A DNA stretch of 64,000 bases from Arenicola marina (taxonomy: Eukaryota > Annelida > Polychaeta > Arenicolidae), in the NCBI GenBank assembly GCA_964019135.1, contig OZ025265.1:27379143-27443142 (forward strand), written 5' to 3'. Under the pieces are notes generated by a model. That model was not told where the DNA came from and did no database searches. It saw only the letters and a program-made list of their open reading frames with translations. The position numbers and the translations under genes were made by a program. Below, in pieces: positions 47,970-60,640 of this stretch. Each line of letters starts with the position of its first letter. Position 1 is the first letter of the stretch.

Positions 47970-48001
47970 TAAATAATGTATACTCTGGTATACATTATTT
48001 A
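47970..48001. other. Perfect hairpin, 14-bp stem and 4-nt loop
   Basis: TAAATAATGTATAC, loop TCTG, then GTATACATTATTTA. Around it CCATGC and GCATGG partly extend the symmetry. It may be the centre of a MITE. No gene is adjacent. Confidence 0.75.
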
Positions 48002-48134
48002 CTATGGTAAATATTATGGCATGGGAGGCGCTATCCTACATGCTGAAACCCATTTTCAGCGTACATGCAAACTCAGAGAGGACTTGTAGCTTTGGAGTAG
48101 CCTCATGCTTAAAGTAGGTCATCTACTTCACATT

Positions 48135-48365
48135 ATACAGGGCCATTTTTATACATTTTGCCTTGGTAATTGTGAGGTAATGTCTGCCCACAGCTTGATT
48201 ATACAGGGCCATTTCATATATTTCTCTTGGTCGTTGTTAGGCGAGGTATGCCCACAGCTTGGAAATAGAGCGCCCCTGCAATAATTTTTGACTCGTCGTT
48301 GTATGTGAGCTCTGCACACAATACAGGGCTTTTTCATATATCTCGCTTTGGTCGTTGTGGCCATT
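48135..48365. repeat. Degenerate ~65-bp tandem repeat (about 4 units)
   Basis: Units carry ATACAGGGCCATTTT, ATATATTTCTCTTGGTCGTTG and TGCCCACAGCTTG words. Later units are more diverged. Confidence 0.65.
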
Positions 48366-51063
48366 TCATCCATTCTGCCAGGGTCGAAGTGAGGGAGGTT
48401 TCTGTACTGCTCGAGATATTTCAAACCCACGGTTAGTAACCATTGGATCAGGAGACCCATTAACATGTATTTTGGGAAGTTAACTACATTTCACTTTAAA
48501 CAAAGCTGTGAGACCTCGCTTTGTCTGTACGCAAGAAAGATACTAGATACATTAGATACTAATGCTCTTTTAACAAGAACATAAAATAAAACAAAAGTTC
48601 ATGGGTAACATAGTTAAACGCTCTATAACAATCATCAAATATAGTAATATACAGTTGGATGCACCTTTGGGACGGCCTAATTATTGTACTGAATGGGCAC
48701 ATAGAGTGATTATATAGTCGATGGTCTACTGTATTCCTGTTGCGTCGGAACAACACATATGTAAATATATGCAAATAAGTAGTCACGTGTCACATGCCGC
48801 TGACTGATTCGTGATAAGCGCTTTTTGGATCCCAGCCAATCCCTGTGGCTGGGGAGTGAGTATGGCAAGCCACAGAGGACTTTAGTGGAATATATGCACA
48901 TATGTCTAAATATTTGCACATATTTTTAAACAATTTAACATATATCTTCAAATATATAAACATATGTCCAAATAATTAAGATATGTGCAAATGATTTAAG
49001 GTAGATGCATAGATTACATTTTCTTCAGACAAACTTCTTGGCATTTTATCATCTTATAGTAATGTGTATCCAAAACGATAAAATAACATAAAAAAGATAT
49101 GTCTTCTACCTACTTTTTCGTCAAAATGACGTTGAATAGGTAGGGGGTCACATCTAATTTTATAATGGTTGTCAATGGAGAATTTTGGAATTTCGACACG
49201 AAATATTCAACAGAAAAAAAACGGCTCAGACAAAGTTAATAAAAATTTGTACTCTATATCTTTATAGGACCCTTAGTTGCCCACGATGTCCAATGGGTTC
49301 TTTTTACGTTATATATTACTTGGTCAACATGTTTCAGTTGTTTATTTGACACAACGTTGAGCATGAGTGTCCATCTGTTGTTTCTTATTACCAATGTTAA
49401 TAGCAATCGACAATTATCGTTGCCATAGCAATAATAACATTTCCTAACGCTCCTCTAACTCGCGCTAAAGGACTGTACAGTTCTCGCGGGTTCTATTTTC
49501 GGTTTAGGTCTTTTGGGGACCAACAAAAAGACACGTGCTCTTAGAACGAGTGCGCATCACGCTGGTGCCTTGCTGCAACTGCCAGAGTCGCACTCATTGT
49601 AGTCAACGTTTTAGTGTTGGCAACCGGCAGGCTGCGCGGTTTGTGCGTGAAGAATCGAGTGGGTGTGAAACTATTTTTTTTTCTTTTTTTTTTTATAATA
49701 TCATAATATAATAAAAAGATAAGACATTTATCTCTCCATAATGCATGTGGTCCGTTCGATGCGACTGTTGGAAGCGTTGTATTTTGAGCCAAGTCATCGA
49801 TGTTTACAGTTCTACGACAAACGGAACGCAATTTTCCTCGCCTTGTCGGTCCATATAAGGAGCGTTGTTACGTAACCATAGACACTGACAGTCACTCATG
49901 AGACAACCGCATTCTGGTTTATCAACTGCCTAACCGCTCATACATTACACAAATCTACTTGGATGGTTATAATTCGGATATGCACATAACTTCAGTGGTT
50001 AGTTGAGCTTTCAATAACAGCTTTAGCCGATATTGTGTGTGAGGCGAGTGAAGGCAAACAACCGGATAGCAGGCAACACGTACAGGCCGTTGATGCTAGG
50101 CATTGACGCAGAGCATAGGTATCCCTGTCTCGTGGGGTCTCGATAAGATCCCGAAATGACTGTACAGCCCTATTGCTGTAATATTCATTGTACATAAACA
50201 TATCCATAACGTTTCATCCGGATGTCATTATCGCCTAATAGCGCAAGTGTTCATGTTACCCTTTTAACCGTTTATACCGACGTTAAATAAAATGTTATCC
50301 TTACCCTTATCCTTACCTGGGCAAAGTTGACCACCCCGCCTTCACCCCGCCTTCACCCCCAACGTTATACCAGGGTTCGCTTCAACCGTACTTGGGACGC
50401 AATTGTTCCATAAGTACTTGTCCTTAAGCTGAAACACAGCGCATTCACTTCCATAGTAGAACCTCCCTAGGCCGAATCATTCTGCCTAATAGGTGGCGCC
50501 TTTGACCATTTGTCACGGTGGGGCGAGGGGCGGGGGCGCTGACGATTTGGTCGAGGCGTGACGATACCATGTATAAGAACAGCAAATCTCACGCTTCGAC
50601 TGGCTCCATAGCTTGACCCCCCCCCCCCCCCGCCACCCACCCCTTCCCCATTTGTTTTTGTCACGATATGCTCTACTTGAAGCTCCCTACTTGAAACCAG
50701 CCAGCCAACCCACGTACGTGGAGTTTTATCGTACATGTCGTAGTTGAGCCAAAGAGTGTGATATAACAAGAGAGTGCACGTCATGCACATGCTGCGAAGT
50801 AAATGTGCAATCATTTGTCATGAAGACGAAGCGAATACGTTCGCGCGCACCGAAAACAAATGTGAAATGGAGAACTGATGCAGGTTGAAAGAGAAAAAAA
50901 TGGTCAGGGACAAGTACACTTTTAAGTTTGCACTGATAACTTAACATGTTATCCTGTATGATAACGCCAATTGGCGCTCAGAACTGACATTAAATGTGGC
51001 AGCGCTTAATGACTCACCAGGGTGTGTGCTATGAGGGGCCATTTGGGGCACATTGGAATTTTG

Positions 51064-51159
51064 AACGCGTTCAATATTGAACGCGTTATAGCCAGCTTAC
51101 GCGCGTAAGCCAGCCACTTACGCGCGTAACCCGGTCACTTACGCGCGTAAGCTGGCTAT
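51064..51159. other. Compact palindrome cluster with long hairpin
   Basis: A 24-bp perfect palindrome (AACGCGTTCAAT then its complement, 51064-51087) is followed at once by arms of 22 bp at 51088-51109 and 51138-51159 (ATAGCCAGCTTACGCGCGTA and its inverse) around a 28-nt loop. The arms themselves contain the palindrome CTTACGCGCGTAAG, and the loop contains TTACGCGCGTAA. Confidence 0.9.
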
Positions 51160-51431
51160 CACCATTTTATTAACCCAATCTATATCTTTACATCAGCGTT
51201 AGTGTTTTTGTATCGGGTGTGGAAGAGGCGAGGTGGCGTGGCGGCAACAATTATTTAAGGATCCACGCACTTGCTGACCAATAAACGGGACAGTCTTGCT
51301 TCAAAGTTAACTTCTAACTCCGGGCAGAACCGCCATGGAACCTCCACGCTTACGTGACACCCGACCAGCCCCGCAGAACGGCTGGTAAGCACACTCCATC
51401 CAGTGACCGTGAGTAGCCTGACATTGCCACC

Positions 51432-52640
51432 ATGGCCAATATGCAGCACGCGAAGCAGTGGTGCCTCAACAAACATGAGACAGTTAACTGCTTTGAGAAC
51501 TGGCGCCAGAATTTAGTATGCCCACTATCTCTGGACCCGAATTTCGGCCCCTTTCTCGTTGAGGGTGCTACATGGAATAAAAAGATAAAAACCGCCCCCC
51601 TCATCGTTTTCCAGGGCGATGCCCCTAATGTCAGACTAAAGACCAGAAGACCTCTGCCAGCGAATCATGGCGTTTGTCGAGGACAACCTGCGGCACAGCA
51701 GCTGCGGCATCTCTCATCATGGCGACGCTATCGACGACGATGAGGAACTGACCCCTTCCCTGGAGAACATAGTTGTTCTCACTTGACTTCGCCGCATCTA
51801 CGTTGATCTCCCGAGGTTGTAAAGCCGAGGTACGGGATGGAACTCCGGTCGCGGACACTGGCGACCATCAAGCCGGAGATCTCTCCAGCTCTCACCTTCC
51901 CCCTGTAAGAACTGCGCTCCGCGGAAGAGGCGAAGGTGATGCGTACAGTAGCGTCCAAGATGCGGGTCGGCCAGGCGCCGAAGGTGTGCCTCTTGTGCAA
52001 ACAGGCATGGAGGATGGAAGTGAACCACTTCCTGAGCACATGTAGCTTTTTGCCGGAGCACGACAGGAGATATCACGTCAAGGCTCGGCAAATCACCGAC
52101 ATGCTGGACGTGACAGAAGACACCAACGAGTTGTCCGAGTTGAAGTTCGCGATGGGTAGCGTAGACATCTCCTGAGAACCAGATTCCCCGTCTGCCCCAC
52201 GGGTACAGGTACGTTTTCCCCCGTACCTGGACACTTTCTATAGCCATCGCCATATCCGCATCACCATAGGCAGTGACGCCACCGGTAACATGATCCTCTT
52301 GTCAGCTGTACAGCGTCTCGGTGCCAGCCTCGGGAAGAGTTGATGGCTCCTCCCCACTTTTGGGGTTCGGCGAAACCCACCTCACACTCACGCGGAACGG
52401 CAAAACTTTCCCATTCGAGGGACTGGTCGTGGAAAACCTTGACGTCGACATCTTGACAGGGACCCCATTCATGGAACTCAACGACGTTGCAATTCATCCA
52501 GCCAGACAGGAAGTCAGCCTGGGGGATGGAACCACTTGCACTTGTGGATCTCCCGACAACACCACACGACACCACTCGGTTCGCCCTGCCCATATACTGC
52601 ACGCGCCACCCAGTACACCGCCACCAGGGCTTCATACAAG
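51432..52640 (+). mobile_element. Ty3/gypsy-type gag-protease remnant
   Basis: A gag-like start at 51432 reads VNCFENWRQNLVCPLSLDPN and FGPFLVEGATWNKKIK. A zinc-knuckle-like CLLCKQAWRMEVNHFLSTC lies near 51991-52047. A retropepsin-like region follows from about 52260, with SDATGNMILLSAVQRLGA and, after a frame change near 52340, FEGLVVENLDVDILTGTPFM. The expected active-site word (DTGA-type) is not intact. No reverse transcriptase, RNase H or integrase follows before 52.7 kb, so the element is internally deleted or truncated. Family placement rests on recall of similar marine-invertebrate elements. Confidence 0.65.
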
Positions 52641-53220
52641 CTAGTACACACATGACTGCCACCCTCGCTGCGTGATCCAGACAACAGACAGTGAAGGGTT
52701 TCCGATCATTTATAGCAGCATACAAAGTCTTGGCCCGGGTGATCCCCGGATGCGCTTCCCTCCTTGCAGAGCTGGATGATGCCGCTGTAGGTCGTCAATC
52801 CCAGGAAGGATTGGAGTGGTCTGACAGCATCTGGCTGAGATGCCGATCCACGTGTGATTGTTGACAAACACTCGCTCTGGCTCTGCGCGCGAGCGAGCAG
52901 TTCATAACTTCCGAGCTGCGAGAGGCGGGCGATTCGAAATTTGTTGTGTGAACAAAGGTTGTCATGTCATGGAACATCGAGTCTCTTGATAGATATCAAC
53001 GGTGCTACCCAGTAACATAACATCTATGGAATTAAAAAAAAACAGATTTTGCGGTGAGTGTTGCTTTGTTTTTGTTTTTTTGCTTTGTTTTACAGAGATG
53101 CGGTTAGACGGCAACCCAAGGCGTCCAGGGGTAAAATACTTGGTTGTCTCTGTGGCTGTAGACGGGCCCTGTCAGATTTTTGCCCGTCCTACAGCCATAG
53201 AACTGGGGCTATACCCTAAG
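52641..53220. other. Stretch without recognised gene
   Basis: One open stretch at 53002-53265 (+) has an acceptor-like TTTTACAG at 53087-53094 followed by about 55 codons (MRLDGNPRRPGVKYLVVSVA). I do not recognise it, and it has no partner exons. Confidence 0.25.
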
Positions 53221-55331
53221 CACTTCCAGTTTCATACTCGGTACAGCGTGCAGCCATATCTTTAAGATATGCTGAACCGGTGACTGTTTTATTCTAGCGG
53301 CTTGCCATAAAACTCAGTGTACCGAGAACGGAGGACGGTAACTATTTATGTATATATGCCATGAGTATGTACGCACCTCCCTCAACATCGCCCCCCCCCC
53401 CGCCCCCTCCAACCCCCCTTCCCTCAGCCCTACAGCCTTTGTATCGTATAAAGGATCCGCGGTGATACTGCATAACGGTTTTCCACATTAATATATATTG
53501 CGACCCACATGGACGGGGTATATGCCTTCGAGAGGGCTTTGTTGATTGCATCTTGTCATTGTTCTTGACCAGCGAACCGGATGCCTTCGCCCTTTGTGCC
53601 GACGCTACAGGTGCCCTAGTTATTACCCAGTTATTGCTTTCTGTGATTTTAAGGATTGCATTCTGGGTGACCCGGGCTGATGTGAGTAGGTTTGTCTGCC
53701 GTTGTTGCTGTGTATTCGTTATCATTGTCTTCTATCTGTTTCACATCATGGGCGCAGGAAGATTGTTACGATTGCGGGGGCACAACCAATACGTACCAGG
53801 TCCTATATAGAACCTGGTATGACGCGTCCATACAAAGATGTTTTAACTTGATCGTGAGGTTTCAGGTTGCTCTCTGAAAACTTGCGACCGAGTGGGGGCG
53901 GTGGGGGGGGGGATTCGGACACGCGGACTTGAACAGTGTCTGTTCAGGTTTTCAACAGATATAGCCATGGATGAAGATGGGTAGATTGTGCAGTGTGTTT
54001 AACGAAGAGGCGGGTGAGAGAGAGAGGTGGGGGGGGGGTGAGGTCTGCAAGCCTCACGGTGAGGAGGGCATGGCAAGCACTTTGTCTCATAATTTGGCAA
54101 ACCTGATTTATTGGTGGGTTTGTGGGCAGGACCCAAGCTCCCCGCACGGTGGCGCTACGCAAGCTCCGCTTATACCACTGCTGTCGGGCTGGGGCTAATT
54201 TCATGAATCTCGAAAAAGGTCAAATCAGATGTAATTTCTTGCAACATTATAATTTTCAAGAATAAAACATAAATTTAACGAGCTCTGTGTATTTAATACA
54301 GCAAAATACTTATTGCACCATTTCGAAAACTCACCGGTCTTAGAAAATGGGTGGACCCCTCGGTCGTTATTTGTGCAGAGCCCTCCCTCGTTCGCAAGTT
54401 TCAATGGACCCCCCACTTTTTAAATTCCTGGATCCGCCCCTAATGCCCAATTCCTTACACTTAATCCCTGAACCTAACAATAACCTGGGGATTGAAACGG
54501 CGGTGAGAGATACATAAGACCTGGAGGGTACATAAGGCCCACATTCATGCCTAAATCCTGTAGGTGGACATGACGACATGATCTGACACTGATGTCATTG
54601 TGAGGCCAAGCTACACCATTTCAAACGACAGCATTGCTCGATCAATTGCGAATAGTAAATTACGTGACACTGTGAGCCTATTCCTGGTTGCGTGACTAGT
54701 ACTGTTTAATAACCGTCCCCACATAATATCCCAACTGGGTGTTGAGGCCCAAACTGGGGTTCCATCTAAACTGTGATAATCAGTCAGAATGAAAGGTACG
54801 ATCTTCAGTGAGATCCGAACGAACAAAAATAGTCGATAAAATCGCCAGGGATTAACTCAAATAGCGCCCGAAAGAGTGATCACATCACAAGAAAAGTCCA
54901 AGCAGAGTTTCCTGCCTTTTTTTACATAAAGCGCCAGAAATGGTAAAAAATTAAAAAGAGTTTTAATGAGTTCAATGAGTAGCTGTGACTCCTTATTTGA
55001 ATGCATAGCAACTTCCTAAAATCTAATAACCATGCTGCGATTAGGACTTAATGTCGCGTTTGCTCTGCATCATACCGTGCCCTGCATGCCTACGTAAGTA
55101 ACCTTATCACAGAAGCCAAGGATCCAGACGAGTCCATGCTTAACAAACTGCGCATTTTGTTCTACAGGACATTATCCCCGTTTCGTCGTTTCGAATTCGG
55201 CCCCAACAAGAGTTTAAGCTGTGTTTTGCTCTCGTCTGTGGTAATTAATATCCGCGGTGATTTCAATTACATAATAATTGCTGCTCTGTAAATTGGGTTT
55301 CCAGTAGCATTGAGACCAGCACCAGGACACC
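53220..55331. repeat. Older duplicate of the gene A upstream region
   Basis: Counterpart of 3115-6193 with many small differences, leading without a break into exon 1 of copy E. No other gene is seen. Confidence 0.75.
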
Positions 55332-55739
55332 ATGAAGAGCCCTCCGCCTGACGTCGGCTTCCCCACCAACCTGTCGGTCACTCAGGTGTTACTGCCCAAA
55401 CTGAGGGAGTACGGAAACCGAGTGGCACTGGTCAGTACACTCCGTCGTCGGTAATACATACTGTGCCACATATTGATAGAGTAGAGTTATTCGCTTGACC
55501 TGCAACCTACAGCAAGTTGAAATGGGTGCCAGTGAGATCTTTTTATTTGTACCGTGGCGCCAAACTACTCAAACTGACGGATTATGGCAAGTATTTGAAA
55601 CTAGTCTGCTTGCGATAATCTTGTGCTTGCCACCCCCGTTCTGCGTGAATGAAGAGTGGATGATACAGCATTCCATAACGGCCACAAAAATCTATGTTTT
55701 AGGCCACATGTGTGGACATGAAGGTAAAACTCGCATATT

Positions 55740-55805
55740 TAATGTGCGAGGGCGCGAACCTGTGACCTGTTGATCTGCAGCTCGGCCGGCTGATTCACCG
55801 AGCTA
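55740..55805 (-). mobile_element. tRNA-derived SINE head (second copy)
   Basis: On the minus strand GTAGCTCGGTGAATCAGCCG and later AGGTTCGCGCCC give A-box and B-box-like words. Counterpart of 6600-6690. Confidence 0.5.
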
Positions 55806-56309
55806 CTGATACTCCCCACAGCAGCTGGGGGTGGGCGCCCCCCCTTCAGGGACGAGCTAAGCTGTTAAAGTAGGTTTTTTCTCAGGAAAAATGGGGCCTT
55901 TTATGTGAAATGTTCTCACACGGGGTCTTGCGCAGCAATGGGGATGACTTCACAGAGGTCAGCCCCGTGACCCATTGACCCCGGAGAGGACCTGGCTATG
56001 TTACCGCATTCTTTGGGAACTACCAGTAAAGCCAAAGGAGTTATGTTGACTCACACTAATTCAGTCGCCAACATCTTCCATCTCAGGTGAATATTTTGAA
56101 CAAAATATTTACTCCGGCGTCTTTTGGCCTACCTCCATGCCTGCATCTACTGTGTGTGCATTATGTCAGCATGTCTTTGGATGGGTTATAATCATTTCTC
56201 ATGACTTCCTCCGAGAAATAAAACCATAGTAGGCCTAGCGACGTCACTTTATTGCTGTTGCTGTGGATAAATTGTCGTGAATTCACATAAAATAACAGAT
56301 CTTCACTCA

Positions 56310-56395
56310 CAGTGAAATCTGTACTGGTGAAATCTGTACTGGTGAAATCTGCACTGGTGAAATCTGTACTGGTGAATCGGTACTGTTAAAATCTG
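56310..56395. repeat. 15-bp tandem repeat (ACTGGTGAAATCTGT)
   Basis: Four to five units follow a single AATCTGTACTG-like word that in gene A (near 9090) is unrepeated. The expansion is local to copy E. Confidence 0.8.
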
Positions 56396-56489
56396 AACGG
56401 ACCTGCACCACAGCCAGAAAGTTAGTTGGAGTGCGGGTGGGGGGGGGGGGGGGGGCAGCGCAGCACCAGCGCACCTCTCACTCTCTCTC

Positions 56490-56660
56490 AGCGCTTAACC
56501 CGCGCACCTCTTACTCTCCTCTTAGCGCTTCGCCCGCGCACATCTTTTCTCTCGATTCCTTGCGCTTCACCCGCGCACCTCTTTTCTCTCTATTCCTTGC
56601 GCTTCGCCCGCGCACCTCTTGTCTCTCTATTCCTTGCGCCTCACCCACGCAGCTCTTAGG
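56490..56660. repeat. ~37-bp tandem repeat (GCGCACCTCTTTTCTCTC)
   Basis: About four units of GCGCTTCGCCCGCGCACCTC plus TTTTCTCTCTATTCCTT follow a G-run (56436-56454). Confidence 0.8.
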
Positions 56661-57309
56661 TCAGATAGATGTATCTTGGAGAATTCACTTGGAAATAAGA
56701 GAAACAATGTGAGGGATAATTCAGGCCAGCAATTAGGCAATGAGAGGATAGATTGCATTAGGGAGGGAAGATATATGCAGCAGTTGCAGTGATATTTGAA
56801 CTTGGTATTGGTAGCTCCATGTGATATCGCTTGATCGAGTTAACCCGAAATAAATCATTTGATCTGTACCTACTTTAGTATTGCCTTAATGCGGGGTTAT
56901 TTAATCTGGGATAAACCGAGAATGCTAACAATATCGTGGCATAAAATGCCCCCTTCCTGACATTTTTCCCAAACTATACCACCGGCACGCTACAGTTTGG
57001 TGGCATCGATACTATTCTGCCACTTACACCCCTCGGCACGCTACACGATAAGACAACACACTACCACATTGCACAATTGCAGAGGCACTGTATTCCGTAT
57101 TATCCTTTCTCCTCGGCCAGGGTAACAGACGTCTTTAAGACACCGGTGTGTAGGCGTGGAGAACTGGGAGTCATCATGGGGTCTTAACTTTCTTCCACAT
57201 CTACGGTCTGGTCTGTATCATCTTCAGCTCCCTCTATGTTGGAGATGCCGTGGTCGTCTTGCCTCTTTTCGAGCTTGGAACCTTTCTTAAAGCCATCCAA
57301 GGTCACAAG

Positions 57310-59150
57310 GTATGAGAGCATGAAACGAAATCTGTATTCCTGTCGTATTGATTGTGAAAGATCCATAAATATCAACGTAATTATCTCCACATTAATTGGC
57401 TCGAATGCTCGGCGCTGATTGGTTGACAATTTCCATATCTTGAAGTCGATCGAAACATTAGAACATGCGCAAATCTCGTGAAATGCGTGAAAACCGACTC
57501 TCAAATTGCATAGTTGATCGAAAAGTTGATTTGTTTCAATGATCTTTACAACGTATTTCATCGTATGAACAGGGCAATATGCATTATTTTTAAAAGCAAA
57601 CTGTACGTCCCACTGTGCATGGACCCCCAGCCCCTTATTTTTTTTTTAGTTAATTCACCCTTTCCCGCCCCGCCCCAGATTCTACCTGGGCCAAGTAGAC
57701 CACCCCGCCTTTATCCCCAACGTTATATCAGGGTTCGTTTTTTCGTTTCTTGAGTCATGAATCTCGTTTCAGCAGTACTTGGGTCGCAATTATTCCATGA
57801 GTAATTATTGTCAACCTGAAACACAGCGCATCCAACAGTAGAACCTCTCTGAACCTGAGTAAATCGAATTCTGCTGAGTAGGTTGCGCCTTCGGTTCGAC
57901 TGGCTCCACTACCTGAGGTTCTCTACTTCAAACCAATCAAACAAATGAAGTGCGCTCTCAGAAAATGTGGGTTAAAACTGAACGGGCCTTTCATTTGTGT
58001 CTACGTTAATGATTATATATGTACTTTATATATGTCAACGCTATCTGTTATCTATCTCAGGGGGTCACAGTAGACCCTTAGTGATATATAACTCATTGTT
58101 ACCTGACTAGAGTTTGATATCGTATTTTCCATATTAATCGGGATTACGGTTTAGTTATCCTCGAGAAACGATTATGAATTGTTGTTTTTGAAATTTGGGA
58201 CCTCTCACGGCGATGACAAACCATATATTAACGTCAACTCCCAACGAAGCCCCAGCTCTCTAGGCCATGAAAACTCAAGCATTCCAATCGCCTGCCAAGG
58301 TTTGTCGCAGTCATGAAAAAACGAAGCATTCATGCAGCATGCCAAGCATGCCAGCGTCGCGGTCCCGCTCCCCAAGCCCTCTCCGGATAAAGACAAGTCA
58401 AGCATTCACATCGACAGTCATGCATTATCATTTTCATAGATGTATATTTCTAGGGCTATGACAGGTTAAACGTAATTCTTGGGGGTTAAACCTGTCGGCG
58501 GATGGGCTTCCGCGGCGTGACCAGGGTGCGGGGGGCTCCGGCCGCTGTAGTGGTCAACCTCTTCGGATATTTCCATCGCCCCCATCCCCACCAACCCCCT
58601 TGGTCGTCCTCGCTCCATTCAGACTTAATTTTTCTCTTCAGAGAGCACAACCCATATCACATGGTCACTCTTTTCAAAGGCATTATGATGTTTCCTTGAA
58701 ACTGCCATTCCTAAACATATAAATAATTAAGATACTAACGTGTATGATTTATATAGTACAATCCATTAAAAATGGAAAAGTTAATTTTGGGCTTTGGAGG
58801 TCAATGTCGAGTGTTCATTTTTTAAATATGCTTGTGTCAGTGTGTCACGTGTGAATTGTTCAAATATGCTTGTGTCACTGTATCGCCATTATTGGTATTT
58901 ACCCCTTCCCAACCTAGCCCAGTAAACTTGACCCTTCTGCTTGTCAATGGCAATATATCTATATCAATATCATTGATGTGTAAGAAATAGACAGCAAACT
59001 TTAAAGTAATGTCTAAAGAAGTGAGTCGAGGCGATTTGGAGAGGTAAGTTCGTTGTCATGATTGATAATCATTCATCAAAGTGAATTAGTGATGCAATGC
59101 TAGCTTTTCTGTCATGTGTATGGCATTGCCCTCACACCCCTGTTACTGTT
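57310..59150. other. Non-coding tail of the copy E region
   Basis: Intron 5-like sequence continues to about 57560, then diverges. The repeat shared with 50.3-50.5 kb lies at about 57670-57890. Nothing further is recognised up to 59150. Confidence 0.4.
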
Positions 59151-59154
59151 ACTA

Positions 59155-59497
59155 AGTGGGCGCATTTCTTTAGGCCAGGTTTGGTATCCAGCCCTGGACC
59201 CGCAATACGTGACAGGAAACTTCTGGGTGGGCCGATAGGGATATGCTTATTCCAATGAAATGCACACACCTTTTATATCCGGTGCAAGTAGGGGCACTGG
59301 AACCAACCTACTCTCAATCAGCCGCCATCTTCTCCTGAATGTCCTGTGGTGTTTTGAACGGGGACATCGGCATACCAAATGGATGCGCGCTCACCCATGC
59401 CCGGATGTAAGAAATGTCGGGCGGTGAACCGATGCGCAATGTGCGTGTTCTGTCCACCGCAGGGATACACCCAGGTTACTAAATAAATGCGCCCAGT
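59155..59497. mobile_element. MITE-like element with ~19-bp terminal inverted repeats
   Basis: The left end AGTGGGCGCATTTCTTTAG is the imperfect inverse of the right end CTAAATAAATGCGCCCAGT. The 343-bp body has no open frame of note. No sure target duplication is seen. Confidence 0.6.
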
Positions 59498-59609
59498 GTT
59501 AGGGTCGAGGTCATCAAGGCCATGTGTCAGGGCTATTCCAGACCCATAACTGCATAAAGGCTAAACATAAGCCAGGCCTATTTAGAACTACAGGACTAGT
59601 CGGTGTCCA

Positions 59610-59920
59610 GGTGTTGAAGATCAGGTTTATTTCAGACAAGCATAAGCTATAGATTTCACATTGTCTTGGCTGAATGTGAATAATTCAGTTCAGTCCAATT
59701 TCAGTTACCTAGTTCAGACAAAAAATTAAGCCCCGTATTTTACGAAGTGAAATGACTTTATTAGTTATATTAGACTTTATTAGTGAATATCGCTACAGCA
59801 AATAAAGACTAGAAAAAACATCATTTAGTTATTGTATGTGCTTTGCTATAATATTGTTTAATCAGCTACTCCCTGGAGATTCAACGTCATCACACATCAT
59901 GTTTTGAATGAGTAAACCCG
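59610..59920. repeat. Dispersed repeat, copy 2 (copy 1 at 46650-46990)
   Basis: Shares CATTGTCTTGGCTGAATGTG and AATAATTCAGTTCAGTCC with the first copy, with indels. Confidence 0.65.
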
Positions 59921-60329
59921 GCGGCACAATATAGACTACAGTATATTGTTTTACAGCATTGGTGTGAAAGTTTTCACTTGCTAATTCGGTTCGCCAGCGA
60001 CTGAATCAAGTTGTGTAATATATTCCTGATATTCATCGTAACCTGTATGTACGTTGAAAGGGGTTAAATCGTTTACATCGAAGAAGCTATTGACAATGTA
60101 GAGACGTAGCTACAGGAAAAGGAGAAATTTGCCGCTTGTACGTATAGACTATATGACCGGGAGGGGCACGCATCAGATAGCGTTCTTGTTTGAAAAAAGG
60201 GGGGGGGGAGTCCTCTTAAGAATTGCGACCGCGGATCCCGGAATTTATGAAAGGACTTCGTTTGAGATATTGTACATAATAAACTCATTTTTTTAGTAGA
60301 AATGATGGAAATGATGATAACAAGGTCCC

Positions 60330-60432
60330 GTCCAGGGGTGAATACAGGAGGGCCGATCCGGCCCCGCCCCCCCCGTTTTAGGACCGACATTCTCGGGGCC
60401 CCCCTTTTACAAATTCCTGGATCCGCCCCTGC
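60330..60432. mobile_element. Small TIR element ending CCTGGATCCGCCCCTG
   Basis: Opens near CCAGGGGTGAATACAGGAGG, has a C-rich middle, and ends with the inverse of the GGCGGATCCAGG family seen at 2363 and 7103. Confidence 0.4.
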
Positions 60433-60514
60433 CCTCCACCTGCTGCCTGGAAGTGGGACCTTTGTCTATGCTGATGTAAGCTGTGAAGTCGATGACAACC
60501 GCCTGCCCCCCTCC

Positions 60515-60640
60515 GCTACGACCCACCCTCCCCACCACCCACATCCCTTGTTTCCACCACCCACATCCTTTGTCCCCACCACCCACATCCTTTATTTCCA
60601 CCGCCCACATTCTTCGTCCCCACCACCCCCAACCATCCGC
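60515..60640. repeat. ~21-bp C-rich tandem repeat (CCACCACCCACATCCTTTG)
   Basis: About five units. Open frames on both strands here come from the repeat. Confidence 0.75.

Larger units (their letters stand above)
46990..51430. other. Non-coding stretch with scattered repeats
   Basis: No protein-coding exon is recognised. Content: the hairpin at 47970, the ~65-bp repeats, AT-rich ATATGTCCAAAT-like repeats at 48890-49010, and a dispersed repeat at about 50310-50510 whose second copy is at about 57670-57890 (TGACCACCCCGCCTTC and AACGTTATACCAGGGTTCG in the first copy). A C-run lies near 50620. Confidence 0.45.
55332..57309 (+). pseudogene. Copy E: acyl-CoA ligase relic with exons 1, 4 and 5
   Basis: Exon 1 (55332-55430) is intact: MKSPPPDVGFPTN up to the same GTCAGT donor. 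Exon 2 is missing through a deletion joining sequence like 6680 to sequence like 7130. Exon 3 and the start of exon 4 are missing through a second deletion near 55925. The rest of exon 4 (about 55931-56086) has a frameshift before the Asp-Pro-Gly-Glu codons and changes the P-loop from GTTGK to GTTSK. Exon 5 (57121-57309) lacks one base after ATGGG, giving a stop. Exons 6-11 are absent. It is clearly dead, although its upstream region and first donor survive. Confidence 0.9.

Noticed and set aside
53002..53265. Single exon-like open stretch after TTTTACAG.
   Set aside because: No partner exon and no recognised family, so it is not called as a gene.
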